NCBI GenBank assembly: GCA_947593355.1
Contig: CANQDO010000009.1
Span: forward strand, 1 to 44,215
From: an uncultured Clostridia bacterium
GTDB lineage: Bacteria > Bacillota > Clostridia > TANB77 > CAG-508
Length of the DNA: 44,215 bases
Direction: 5' to 3'
The notes beneath the pieces are model-generated. The model had not been told where the DNA came from and did not search any database. It worked only from the letters and a program-made list of their open reading frames with translations. Below are positions 6,940-15,697 of the stretch, one piece after another. The translations under genes and the position numbers were made by a program. The number at the start of each line of letters is the position of its first letter. Within the stretch, counting starts at the first letter, position 1.

Positions 6940-9255
6940 TTGAAATTAATAGATAAGTTTTTAAAATTTTTAAAAACAGACAGAAATACATTTGCCACAT
7001 ATATATTAACTTTACTATCTATCTATTTTGTGGTAGATAGAGTTGTTGAAATTTTATTTATGATATTTACAGGTACGTCTATATCATATTGGCATCCTTT
7101 AATGTATACTTTCGCAATTGCATGCCCTATATTTGCATTTTTATTTTGCTTTGCATCAAAATTTGTAAAGTCAAATATGGATAAAAGTACCTTTTTTAAT
7201 TTATATGTAATTGCACTTTATATAATTACTATTTCTATGGTAATTCAATATGTAAATGCGGGGCTTTGGATTGGTCTTATGTCTGTTCCAAATTATAAAA
7301 CGATTGTTATGGAGTTTCCAGAGCTTATAAGGCCTGCTTTTTCAGCTATTGCATTTTACTTGCCACTCGCCACAGTACCATTATTATTTAAGTTCTTACA
7401 TAACAAAGTTGGCGATACAAGGCTTTTACAAGAATCTATTTGGGATTACCCTGGAATTAGTTTATCTCATTCTAAAGAAGGTACAGGAGCATATGCATGC
7501 GAAACTTATCTTACAATAGATAAAGAAACTGGTAAAAAAGCAATTATTCCTGAAAATAGTAGGTTTTATCAACTACTTGTAGTTGGTCCATCAGGTTCTG
7601 GTAAAACTTCTCTTGTATTTGAACCTATTATTGCACAAGATATTGACAAAAAGTATTTCTTTAGAAATATAGCAAAGGAAATGGGCTATACTGCTATAAA
7701 AACTGGAATTGCAACTTTAAATTGTCCTTACACAAACGAATATATAAATCAAAATTTTAGCTTAAATATGATTTCACCTGTAGAATCAAAAATGGACTTA
7801 TATAATGCATATATGAAGAAAATGATTTTAGGCAACTCTGGAAACGGCTACATATATAAAGATTTAGGTATAACTTATGTTTCTCCAGACTATGAAACTA
7901 TTGGTCATATGATAGAAGTAGCAAAATGTCACAATATGTCTTACAATATAGTAGATCCAAATAATCCAAATTCAATAGGGTTAAATCCATTTATATATGA
8001 TAATCCTATTCATACAGCTAATGTAATTAACTATGTATTAAAATCAATGTTCCAAAAAACAGTTGATAATACGGAAAAAGTTTATATGGAATCAACTACT
8101 TCTGATGCTATTGAAAATTTGTGTATTTTCTTAAAAGGTGTCTTCCCTACTCTAAATTCTGGAGATAGTGACTACTTACCAAACTTGGAAGATATATTAG
8201 GAATATTAACTGACTTTAGTAAAGTTCAACAAATGTGCGAAAAAGTAATTGCAGAATTTCCTGAATTAGCAGAAAAATATAAGGCTCAAATATTATACTT
8301 TAAAAACCATTTCTACGAGGATGGAAAAAGAAGAAATGAAACTGAAAAATATATACAACATGCTACAAATACTATAAATAGTTTACTAGAATTTCCTGGT
8401 GTAAAAAATATTTTATGTAATAGAACTCAAAATATAAATTATGATAATGCTTTAGCTAATGGAGAAATTACTTTTGTATGTACTAGAAGAGGTGATTTAG
8501 GAGCAGGAGTTCATAAGGCATTTGGCTTATTCTTCCTACAGTTAATGCAAAATTCCGTTTTAAGAAGACCAGGCAATGAAAACACTAGAATACCACACTT
8601 CTTATATATAGATGAATTTCCAGAATTTATATCAAGTGGTACAGAAGCAATATTTACTTTATACAGAAAATACCGTGTAGGAACTACAATTTCATCACAA
8701 ACACTAGCACAACTTGGTAAATCAGATGAAAAATATAAACAAACTGTATTGGCAAACTGCATTAACAAAATTGTATTTGGTAATAATACAATTGAAGAAA
8801 ATGAATGGTGGGCTAAGGAATTCGGAAATGTTAGAACATGGAAATTTAGCAACACTTATGATACATCTAAAACAGAATATGATCCAAAATACGGTAATAT
8901 AGCATGGGATTGGAAATCACACTTTGTTGCAGATAAAATTCGTTCTTTACCATTTAAATCATGTGCATACAAGTACAGAACTAATACTGGTGGAATATTT
9001 GTTGGTGAAGGAAAATTAGACTTTATGCCAGCTAAATATAAAGAACAAAAAGAAGATAAATTTTATAGTTTTGATAAAGTTTCAAATGGAATTTCAGATG
9101 AAAAAATTTCTCATAAAAAGGTTAATACAAATCCTTCTGTATCAAACGATATGGCAGATGAAATAGACCCAATTAAAACAGATACATCTGATTTAAATTT
9201 ATTTGATAATGATGATGCAATTATAATTAACTTAAAAAGAAGAGAAAAGAATTAA
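6940..9255 (+). CDS. VirD4/TraG-type coupling protein (type IV secretion ATPase)
   Basis: About 771 aa. Four hydrophobic segments occupy the first 150 or so residues, followed by a cytoplasmic ATPase. Walker A is G-P-S-G-S-G-K-T-S (about residue 217) and Walker B is Y-I-D-E-F-P-E-F (about residue 556), the pattern of the VirD4/TraG/TraD family that brings DNA-protein substrates to conjugation channels. TTG at 6940 is chosen because GGTG lies 6 bases upstream; the frame is open to a TTG at 6922. No relaxase, VirB4 or VirB6 gene is nearby. The convergent gene is a replication-relaxation-like protein, a known partner in integrative elements. The stop codon is the first three bases of hairpin element 3. 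Confidence 0.9.
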   Translation: MKLIDKFLKFLKTDRNTFATYILTLLSIYFVVDRVVEILFMIFTGTSISYWHPLMYTFAIACPIFAFLFCFASKFVKSNMDKSTFFNLYVIALYIITISMVIQYVNAGLWIGLMSVPNYKTIVMEFPELIRPAFSAIAFYLPLATVPLLFKFLHNKVGDTRLLQESIWDYPGISLSHSKEGTGAYACETYLTIDKETGKKAIIPENSRFYQLLVVGPSGSGKTSLVFEPIIAQDIDKKYFFRNIAKEMGYTAIKTGIATLNCPYTNEYINQNFSLNMISPVESKMDLYNAYMKKMILGNSGNGYIYKDLGITYVSPDYETIGHMIEVAKCHNMSYNIVDPNNPNSIGLNPFIYDNPIHTANVINYVLKSMFQKTVDNTEKVYMESTTSDAIENLCIFLKGVFPTLNSGDSDYLPNLEDILGILTDFSKVQQMCEKVIAEFPELAEKYKAQILYFKNHFYEDGKRRNETEKYIQHATNTINSLLEFPGVKNILCNRTQNINYDNALANGEITFVCTRRGDLGAGVHKAFGLFFLQLMQNSVLRRPGNENTRIPHFLYIDEFPEFISSGTEAIFTLYRKYRVGTTISSQTLAQLGKSDEKYKQTVLANCINKIVFGNNTIEENEWWAKEFGNVRTWKFSNTYDTSKTEYDPKYGNIAWDWKSHFVADKIRSLPFKSCAYKYRTNTGGIFVGEGKLDFMPAKYKEQKEDKFYSFDKVSNGISDEKISHKKVNTNPSVSNDMADEIDPIKTDTSDLNLFDNDDAIIINLKRREKN

Positions 9256-9320
9256 ACTATAAGGGACGGGGTTAAATAGTTTAGCCAGCTAAACTATTTA
9301 ACCCCGTCCCTTATAGTTTA
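9253..9320. repeat. GGGACG-type hairpin element 3, overlaps both stop codons
   Basis: A 68-bp palindrome has 33-bp arms around a central CA (left arm from 9253, right arm to 9320). Each arm starts TAAACTATAAGGGACGGGG and continues TTAAATAGTTTAG. The terminal TAA of the plus strand is the stop of the coupling protein. The terminal TAA of the minus strand is the stop of the opposing gene. It probably acts as a bidirectional terminator, though no clear T-run follows. Confidence 0.9.
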
Positions 9321-10259
9321 TATTCCAAGTAATTTTACTTCCACATCTTGCATTTTATATTTTTTAGTAGTCTCATCTAATTTAAACTCTGTTAAAGTTT
9401 TATCTAATGTTTCCTTATTTTGTCTTAAATCTGTTGAGAAATATAATTTAATTTTTGATATTTCTACCCTATTTACTACTATTGTTTTAAAAGTTTCTGC
9501 CATGTGCTTATCATCTTCGCATATAAAAATTAATTGTGGCATTGATGCAAAACCTGAATCTCCTGGTACAAAATTATCATAAAAATCTTGATATAGTCTC
9601 ATTTTTTCTACTAATTTCTTTTCCCAGTCTTCTTCACGTCTTACTACCTCAAAAAGAAATTGTATTGCTTTTTTATTTTTAGTAAGCTTAACACTTCCGC
9701 CAGTAGCCTTAAATACTTTTCCTGCTTGTTTTGCTGTAATTGCTGGCTTTGGAACATATGAATCAAAAGCTTTTACTTTTCTTAAATATGCAATTATCGT
9801 TTGGTTTCCTGCTAGCCTCTTTTTAATCATTGGAACAGGTTTTGTATTGTCAGTAGGTTGCCATTTACATTCTACTTCTTTTGAGTTTAATAAATATTTA
9901 CCCATCTTCTCCAAACAATAAATTCTATAAATTCCCTTGCCGTCTTCTGAACTGAAGTAATATCTAGTTAATATTTTTGATTTTACAAGTTGCTCTAATT
10001 TATTATTTAGTTTATCTTGAGATTTTATATCTTCTCCCTTCCATTGTAGTAACTGGAATATTTGCCTTGAAGTAATAAACTCAAATTCATTAACTAATTC
10101 CAATATTTTAAAGTGAATATCTGTTATATGACCTATGTTAATTTTGTGTATAATTTGGTTCATTGATACATAGCCGTCTTTACCATCAAAAGTTTTTATT
10201 TCACCTTCTCTAATTGCAAAAGGTGATACTTCTGCTTTTATTTCGTTATCTTCTACCAT
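9318..10259 (-). CDS. Replication-relaxation-like protein
   Basis: A 313-aa protein. Residues about 40-125 form a winged-helix region (ILELVNEFEFITSRQIFQLLQ, then LEQLVKSKILTRYYF). The C-terminal half (from about 145) is a mixed alpha/beta domain that resembles the replication-relaxation family (Replic_Relax) seen in Gram-positive integrative elements; this is from motif impression, not a search. The ATG at 10259 is chosen because GGAGG lies 8 bases upstream; an upstream TTG is part of that ribosome site. It converges on the VirD4-type gene, and both genes end in the same palindrome. It likely helps prepare or recruit DNA for the coupling protein. Confidence 0.65.
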   Translation of the reverse strand: MVEDNEIKAEVSPFAIREGEIKTFDGKDGYVSMNQIIHKINIGHITDIHFKILELVNEFEFITSRQIFQLLQWKGEDIKSQDKLNNKLEQLVKSKILTRYYFSSEDGKGIYRIYCLEKMGKYLLNSKEVECKWQPTDNTKPVPMIKKRLAGNQTIIAYLRKVKAFDSYVPKPAITAKQAGKVFKATGGSVKLTKNKKAIQFLFEVVRREEDWEKKLVEKMRLYQDFYDNFVPGDSGFASMPQLIFICEDDKHMAETFKTIVVNRVEISKIKLYFSTDLRQNKETLDKTLTEFKLDETTKKYKMQDVEVKLLGI

Positions 10260-10272
10260 AAATTCTACCTCC

Positions 10273-10292
10273 AAAAAGACATTTGTCTTTTT
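10273..10292 (-). terminator. Weak hairpin between S1 gene and replication-relaxation gene
   Basis: AAAAAGAC and GTCTTTTT pair around a 4-base loop. It overlaps the S1-gene stop and the ribosome site of the next gene, so it may attenuate rather than fully terminate. Confidence 0.4.
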
Positions 10293-11094
10293 AAACTATT
10301 AATAATTTAATTTTCTTTTTCTCTGGAATTATTTTTCGAACAAATACATTTACCTCTTGCCCATATTCGACATTTTCTTTATATTCTGCAAGACCAACTA
10401 AATTCGGCATTAGCTCTATAAATATTCCATTTTTATTCTTTTCCGTTTCTCTTACTATACCTGATACAACTGAACCTTCCTCGATTTTCTTTGCGTTTTC
10501 TTCCCATGTTCCTAAAAGCTCTTTATATGAAAGTATAATTCTTTTGTTCTCCCTATCTATAGATTTTACCATAATTTCCACTTTTTGTCCAATTTTTAGT
10601 CTTTCAGCTGGACTTTTTATTCTTGCAACAGAAATATCTTCTATATGTAAAAGCCCTACTATGCCTCCGCCTATCTCTACAAATGCCCCATATGGCTGAA
10701 TGCTTTTTACTATACCGTTTACAATGTCACCCTCTTTTAAAGAATCTTTTACCCACTCTAAAGCTTCAGTTCCAACTTCTTTTCTAGATAAAATAAATTT
10801 GTTATTTGATATTTCATCTTTTACTTTAAATTGAACATATTTATTAACCTTACTTACACATATATTGGGCTTTGGAAAACCTGTTTCATCTACATTTACT
10901 GCTTCTATTTCATCTCTTGGTATAACTCCTGTTATGTTGTTTCCAAAATCAACATGTAAGTTATAACTATTATCACATTTTTTTACAATTCCTTGTAAAA
11001 TTGTTCCTTTATGCATTGCACTTTCTAAATATTCTTTAGACATTGGTCTAAAATTTTCTTTCCATCCCTCTGGCTCAAATCTTTGGTATTCCAC
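10291..11094 (-). CDS. S1 RNA-binding domain protein (three S1 repeats)
   Basis: The 267-aa protein contains three S1 OB-fold repeats, at about residues 28-105, 120-190 and 203-267. The second is the clearest: G-D-I-V-N-G-I-V-K-S-I-Q-P-Y-G-A-F-V-E-I. It resembles shortened ribosomal protein S1/RpsA-like proteins of Clostridia and should bind RNA in the cytoplasm, possibly aiding translation or RNA stability. The start is GTG with AAGGAG about 8 bases upstream. It is followed closely by the replication-relaxation gene, which could be cotranscribed. Confidence 0.88.
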   Translation of the reverse strand: MEYQRFEPEGWKENFRPMSKEYLESAMHKGTILQGIVKKCDNSYNLHVDFGNNITGVIPRDEIEAVNVDETGFPKPNICVSKVNKYVQFKVKDEISNNKFILSRKEVGTEALEWVKDSLKEGDIVNGIVKSIQPYGAFVEIGGGIVGLLHIEDISVARIKSPAERLKIGQKVEIMVKSIDRENKRIILSYKELLGTWEENAKKIEEGSVVSGIVRETEKNKNGIFIELMPNLVGLAEYKENVEYGQEVNVFVRKIIPEKKKIKLLIV

Positions 11095-11133
11095 TATTTT
11101 ATCTCCTTTTCTTTTGTTTTTATAATTATATAT

Positions 11134-11886
11134 TTAATTATTTTTATTGTAAATAGAGTTTTTTAAAATTGTATCTACCTCTTTTTCGCTTAAATATCTC
11201 CATTGTCCTAATTTTAAATCTTTTACGCCTAAGCTCCCTATTTTACTTCTATGCAAAGCTAAAACTTTCCTTCCTACAGCTTCGCACATTTTTCTTACTT
11301 GCCTATTTTTCCCTTCATGTATTACAATTTCTAATCTTGATATATTTTTTTCAATATCAGTTTTCAATATTTTTACTTTCGCTGGTCTTGTTATATACTC
11401 TTCTTCATCATTTAAAATTTTCACACCATCTCTTAATTTTTGAACTTCCTCGTCTGTTATAATACCTTTTAAAGTAACTGTGTAGGTTTTCTCAATTTCA
11501 TGTTTTGGATGAGTTACTTGGTATACAAAGTTTCCGTCATTTGTTAAAATTAATGCTCCAGAGGTATACATATCTAACCTACCTACTGGCACCACTCTTT
11601 CTTTTACCTTCACTAAATCTAGCACAGAATCTCTATTAAATTGATCTTTAGCTGTTGTTACATAGCCTATAGGTTTATTTAACAATATATATACTAAATT
11701 ATTTTGAATTTTGACCTCTTTATCTTCAAATTCTACTTTATCTTTATTTGGCACAATTTTAGTTCCTAATTCTGTTACAATTTTGCCATTTACTTTTACT
11801 TTCCCTTGTACAATTAATTCTTCAGCTTTTCTTCTTGAAGCAATTCCCGCTTCTGCCAAATATTTTTGTAATCTAATTTCTTCCAA
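11134..11886 (-). CDS. rluB: 23S rRNA pseudouridine synthase, RluB family
   Basis: A 250-aa protein with an N-terminal S4 RNA-binding domain (RLQKYLAEAGIASRRKAEELI) and an RsuA/RluB-type catalytic domain with V-G-R-L-D-M-Y-T-S-G, where Asp is the nucleophile. The C-terminal I-H-E-G-K-N-R-Q-V-R-K-M signature is intact. It should isomerise a uridine of 23S rRNA (2605 in E. coli numbering). RsuA (16S) is an alternative, but the length and motifs favour RluB. The S1 gene follows after 39 bp. Confidence 0.92.
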   Translation of the reverse strand: MEEIRLQKYLAEAGIASRRKAEELIVQGKVKVNGKIVTELGTKIVPNKDKVEFEDKEVKIQNNLVYILLNKPIGYVTTAKDQFNRDSVLDLVKVKERVVPVGRLDMYTSGALILTNDGNFVYQVTHPKHEIEKTYTVTLKGIITDEEVQKLRDGVKILNDEEEYITRPAKVKILKTDIEKNISRLEIVIHEGKNRQVRKMCEAVGRKVLALHRSKIGSLGVKDLKLGQWRYLSEKEVDTILKNSIYNKNN

Positions 11887-11901
11887 ATAAATCCTCCTTA
11901 C

Positions 11902-12055
11902 TTGTAAAATATTAATTTATATTTTTATTTATTAACATTTTGTGGGGATCAACAAATTATAGATTGTTAACAAATTTTATGAATATAAAATTTGTGTTAC
12001 AAGCTATTATGTAGTTGGGAGTTAATAAATAAAAATATAAATTAATATTTTACAA
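11902..12055. repeat. 154-bp inverted-repeat element with perfect 35-bp ends
   Basis: The left arm 11902-11936 (TTGTAAAATATTAATTTATA...) and right arm 12021-12055 are perfect reverse complements. The 84-bp interior holds a second stem, ACAAATTTTAT/ATAAAATTTGT. It fills nearly the whole gap between rluB and rluD. No target duplication is visible. It could be a MITE or a large structured terminator for rluD. It is unrelated in sequence to the GGGACG family. Confidence 0.8.
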
Positions 12056-12060
12056 TAATT

Positions 12061-12960
12061 TTATTTTTCTAGATCATTTAAAATATCCTTAAAATACTGT
12101 GGTAAATCTGCCTCTAACTTCATTATTTTATTAGTAGTTGGATGTTTAAACTCTAGCTTTTGAGCATGCAAACATTGACCTTCTACTCCCCATTTATTTT
12201 TGCCATTAGAATAAACCACATCACCAACAACTGGATAACCTATTTCAGATAAATGTACCCTTATTTGATGAGTTCTACCAGTTTCTATATTTACCTCTAA
12301 CAAAGTATAATTATCATACCTTTTTAATACTTTAAAGTGAGTAATTGCCTCTTTTCCATTCTTATTTACTGCCATCTTTTTTCTATCTTTTGTACTTCTT
12401 CCAATAGGCATGTTTATAGTAGCCTCATTTTCTTTAACTACTCCTCTTACTAATGCAATATATGTTTTTTTAACTTCATGATTTTTTATTTGTTCACTTA
12501 AATTAATATGTGCTTTATCATTTTTAGCTACAATTAATAATCCAGATGTATCTTTATCTAACCTATGTACTATTCCTGGCCTTATTTCTCCACCTATGCC
12601 AGAAAGACTATCTTTACAAATTGCCATTATTGCATTTACTAAAGTTCCGTCTGGGTTGCCATTGGCAGGATGAACTACTAACCCCTTTGGCTTATTTACA
12701 ACTATAATATCATCATCTTCATATATTACTTCAATTGGAATATCTTGCGCCTCAAGTGATATTTCCTTTGCTGGCTCTAACTCTATTTGTATTTTATCTC
12801 CTACTTTTACTTTATATGAAGGCTTTTCTATTTTTCCATTTATAGTTATTTTATTATCGTCTAAAAGACGCCCTACTGCAGTTCTCGATATATCTGTATT
12901 TTTACTTATAAAAGAATCTAACCTTATATCATCCTCATCCGCAATTATTTGTTTATTCAT
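12061..12960 (-). CDS. rluD: 23S rRNA pseudouridine synthase, RluA/RluD family
   Basis: A 299-aa protein with an N-terminal S4 domain (RLDSFISKNTDISRTAVGRLL) and a RluA-type catalytic domain with the motif P-G-I-V-H-R-L-D-K-D-T-S-G, the Asp being catalytic. The TGRTHQIRVHL signature is present. RluD modifies 23S rRNA helix 69. Gene order lspA-rluD is common in Firmicutes. GGGGAT precedes the ATG. The ATG overlaps the TGA (ATGA) that lspA would use if its own premature-looking TAA were absent. Confidence 0.93.
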   Translation of the reverse strand: MNKQIIADEDDIRLDSFISKNTDISRTAVGRLLDDNKITINGKIEKPSYKVKVGDKIQIELEPAKEISLEAQDIPIEVIYEDDDIIVVNKPKGLVVHPANGNPDGTLVNAIMAICKDSLSGIGGEIRPGIVHRLDKDTSGLLIVAKNDKAHINLSEQIKNHEVKKTYIALVRGVVKENEATINMPIGRSTKDRKKMAVNKNGKEAITHFKVLKRYDNYTLLEVNIETGRTHQIRVHLSEIGYPVVGDVVYSNGKNKWGVEGQCLHAQKLEFKHPTTNKIMKLEADLPQYFKDILNDLEK

Positions 12961-12997
12961 TTTATCCCCGTGATTTTCCTTTCTTTACTTTTTTCCT

Positions 12998-13074
12998 CAT
13001 TTAAATTTACTTGTTCTTTTTTATCTATTTATTCTTTTTTACTTTTAGGCCCATTTAAATCTACTTGTTCTTTC
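12998..13074 (-). repeat. 54-nt tandem duplication across the lspA stop codon
   Basis: CATTTAAATTTACTTGTTCT (12998) and CATTTAAATCTACTTGTTCT (13052) are repeated with a 54-nt period. On the minus strand the first copy encodes the lspA tail (K-E-Q-V-D-L-N-G-P-K-S-K). The second continues in frame after the TAA as K-E-Q-V-N-L-N-E-E-K-S-K, ending at a TGA that overlaps the rluD ATG. Confidence 0.75.
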
Positions 13075-13562
13075 CTCTTTTCTCTAGTAAACTGTCCGCT
13101 TTGTATTTTTGAAAAGTCCATAAATGTACAAATGGCAAACAATAATAATCCTACAATTATAGCACAATCTGCTATGTTAAATATAGGAAATCCATTTATT
13201 ATATTTCCTATATCTATATAATCCACAACGCCTCCATAAAAAACTCTATCTATTAAATTACTTGCTCCGCCTGCTAACACCATGCCTATATACACTGTTC
13301 TTTTAATATCTATGTTATTAAATTGCCTTATTACAAATAGTACAAGTATAAACATTACGAAAATATCCATGGCTATAGTTGAAAATATATTATCTTTGTT
13401 TACTCCAAGCGCTACACCTGTATTTTGATGATATGTCAAATTAAAAATCCCCAAACTCAAATCTTGCTGTGCGAAATTATTCATTGCCACAATTTTTATA
13501 GCTTGATCAATTCCTAATATGACTAATATTATTACAATAATTAAAATTACTTTTTTCTTCAT
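13029..13562 (-). CDS. lspA: Prolipoprotein signal peptidase (signal peptidase II)
   Basis: A 177-aa membrane protein with four transmembrane segments. The catalytic aspartates are visible in G-G-A-S-N-L-I-D-R-V (first) and F-N-I-A-D-C-A-I (second); the early D-Q-A-I-K and N-T-G-V-A-L-G motifs are also typical. It removes lipoprotein signal peptides after lipidation. The ATG at 13562 is chosen over an upstream TTG because AGGAGG lies just before it; that ribosome site overlaps the TAG stop of the preceding gene, implying coupling. A charged tail after the last membrane segment is duplicated beyond the stop codon. Confidence 0.95.
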   Translation of the reverse strand: MKKKVILIIVIILVILGIDQAIKIVAMNNFAQQDLSLGIFNLTYHQNTGVALGVNKDNIFSTIAMDIFVMFILVLFVIRQFNNIDIKRTVYIGMVLAGGASNLIDRVFYGGVVDYIDIGNIINGFPIFNIADCAIIVGLLLFAICTFMDFSKIQSGQFTREKRKEQVDLNGPKSKKE

Positions 13563-13569
13563 ATTCCTC

Positions 13570-15579
13570 CTAATTATCTGCAACTAATCTTTCGTAAATT
13601 ACAAAATTGTCATCTTTATATAATTGTTTATAATCATCATTTCTTGATAAAAATAAATTCAATTTTGCATTGTTTACACACAATACATGTGTAATATCGT
13701 ATTCTTTAAATTTATTTTCATAATATGTGCCTATTGTAGATATATTAATGTAGTCAGAGAATATATCTCTTCCTTCATATTTTCCATCTGCATTTTTCGT
13801 TCCATTATATTCAGGAGCATATAAATCCGCTCTAGAATCTATAAATACTGGAATTCCTCTAAATAATAAATAGCTTCCATAGTTATATTCATTGTATATT
13901 CTCATGTTTTCCAGGTCTAAATTTTCTATAATCCATGTTGCTGCAGATACAGGGTATGATGCTGTATTTATAAATTTTTGGTTCCTCTTAGGGTAAAATA
14001 TTATTAATGAAATAGTACATGCAAGTGCTATTAAACATATATTTCCCAATATTTTTTTAGAAAAATACTCTTCTATTTTTTTGTATATATCTTCCGCATA
14101 TTTATTTATTAATTCAACGACTAGTTTTTCAAATATAAGCCCACCTATTATTACTAATAATGCTACTTGTCTTCTCGACATAAATGCCATAAATACTAAA
14201 CCTGCAAGCATAAATGTATCGCTTAATTTTATTTTTGTGTCTGTAAATATTAATATAAGTAAAAATAAAGTTAATACAAACATTGTTTGCTTATCGTTAT
14301 ATAACGTTAGTGGTAAATGTTCATTTATACTTTGGGTAGTATTTCCTTCCATTGTTTTTGCTAAATATGTATATGGTGTATCTCCTGCTGGTGAAAGTAA
14401 ACCTGTAAATACGCATATTACCATAACTAAAACAAGCCACCTTACAGCTTTATTTTTTGTTACTTTTATTTTATATGGATTTTCCCTCATTTTTTCTGTT
14501 TTTTGTTGTATTTTTTCTAATTTAACTTTTTCATTCTGTACCACTTCTTCTTGCTTTTCTATTGCATCTTTTATATTTCTTTCTTGCTTTTCTATTACAT
14601 CTTTTATATTTTTTTCTTGCTTTTCTACATTTACTTCGCGTTTTTCTACGTCAACATTTACTTCTTCTTTTGCATTTTCTCGTTGCATTTCTACTCCATT
14701 TTCCGTTTTTTCATCTATGTTAGCATACTTCTTTTTTAAAACAAATAATTTGATTTGTTTTAAAAGTAATGATAATTGCGCAATTATATGAATATCTACA
14801 ACAGATACTATCAAATATTCTGCTACATAAGGTAAAAATAGTACAAAGAAAAATGGCCATGTAGCAACATGAGTATTTGCAAGTATTATTGATATTATAA
14901 CTAAACCTACTAAATATCTTTTCTTTTTGCTCTGTAAAAAATTTTCTATAAACAATACCACTAATGAAAATAGTATGTATGAAAGTAGCTGTGCCCTAGC
15001 TGCTATGAAATCTTTTAATAAATACATTACTGCTATTGTTATTATAAATGGTATTAAATTACTTTTTGTTAGCTTAACCCCTATTCTATATAGTAAAATT
15101 CCTAAAATACAAGCTAAAATTATAGTTGATAAATATATAAATAACATACCAAAATCAGTATTATTTATGGTATGTGCTATTTCATAAATAAACGTATTTC
15201 CACTACCAGTAGTTTCAGCTCCTGCTTCTAATATTTCATTTACATTAGCATCTTCTGGTAAATTATTATATTTCTCTTGTGCCTCTCTTTCCTCCCTAAC
15301 AAAACTTAGGTCTTTTAAAAAGGCACCTACATTATTTCCGGCTTCATATATATAATACATTCCTAAATCATAAGCCCAATGTGGATATGTATATGGCAAA
15401 TCTTCGTGCCATGAAAAATGGTCTTTCATATCTACACCATTTTGCGAAATAGACTCACCTACTTTTATTGTATAGTATGTATCATTTTGTAATGTTATTG
15501 GTGAAATAGCAAAACAAAACACTATTATACACATAATTGCTATTATATTAAAAATTGATTTTTGTTTTTTTGGCTTCAT
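13570..15579 (-). CDS. Polytopic membrane protein, GT-C glycosyltransferase-like, with coiled-coil insert
   Basis: About 669 aa with an N-terminal hydrophobic helix, then about ten membrane segments interrupted by a cytoplasmic coiled coil. The coiled coil contains 11-residue repeats (E-K-Q-E-K-N-I-K-D-V-I, E-K-Q-E-R-N-I-K-D-A-I). The C-terminal soluble part has Y-G-S-Y-L-L-F-R-G-I-P-V-F-I-D-S-R-A-D, a motif I associate with bacterial GT-C-type transferases of unknown substrate. The start is uncertain: ATG 15579 gives a natural N-terminus, and the frame runs to 15624, but those codons lie in hairpin element 4. The stop overlaps the lspA ribosome site. Confidence 0.7.
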   Translation of the reverse strand: MKPKKQKSIFNIIAIMCIIVFCFAISPITLQNDTYYTIKVGESISQNGVDMKDHFSWHEDLPYTYPHWAYDLGMYYIYEAGNNVGAFLKDLSFVREEREAQEKYNNLPEDANVNEILEAGAETTGSGNTFIYEIAHTINNTDFGMLFIYLSTIILACILGILLYRIGVKLTKSNLIPFIITIAVMYLLKDFIAARAQLLSYILFSLVVLFIENFLQSKKKRYLVGLVIISIILANTHVATWPFFFVLFLPYVAEYLIVSVVDIHIIAQLSLLLKQIKLFVLKKKYANIDEKTENGVEMQRENAKEEVNVDVEKREVNVEKQEKNIKDVIEKQERNIKDAIEKQEEVVQNEKVKLEKIQQKTEKMRENPYKIKVTKNKAVRWLVLVMVICVFTGLLSPAGDTPYTYLAKTMEGNTTQSINEHLPLTLYNDKQTMFVLTLFLLILIFTDTKIKLSDTFMLAGLVFMAFMSRRQVALLVIIGGLIFEKLVVELINKYAEDIYKKIEEYFSKKILGNICLIALACTISLIIFYPKRNQKFINTASYPVSAATWIIENLDLENMRIYNEYNYGSYLLFRGIPVFIDSRADLYAPEYNGTKNADGKYEGRDIFSDYINISTIGTYYENKFKEYDITHVLCVNNAKLNLFLSRNDDYKQLYKDDNFVIYERLVADN

Positions 15580-15604
15580 ATAAAATTCCATTCCTTTCTT
15601 TTTT

Positions 15605-15640
15605 GGACGGAAGAAAAAATACAAATTTTTTCCTCCGCCC
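15605..15640. repeat. GGGACG-type hairpin element 4 (short, degenerate)
   Basis: GGACGGAAGAAAAAAT (15605-15620) pairs with ATTTTTTCCTCCGCCC (15625-15640) around ACAA. The two mismatches would both be G-U wobbles in minus-strand RNA, the sense strand of flanking genes. Placed between purC and the GT-C-like gene. Confidence 0.75.
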
Positions 15641-15697
15641 GCAAAGTCTCCAAAATCATTCTTATTATAGAATTTTTGTTGCTTATAGCAAATACTA

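Noticed and set aside
14081-14791. 236-codon plus-strand frame
   Set aside because: Antisense to the GT-C-like membrane protein gene, with Phe/Ser-rich low-complexity product and no ribosome site.
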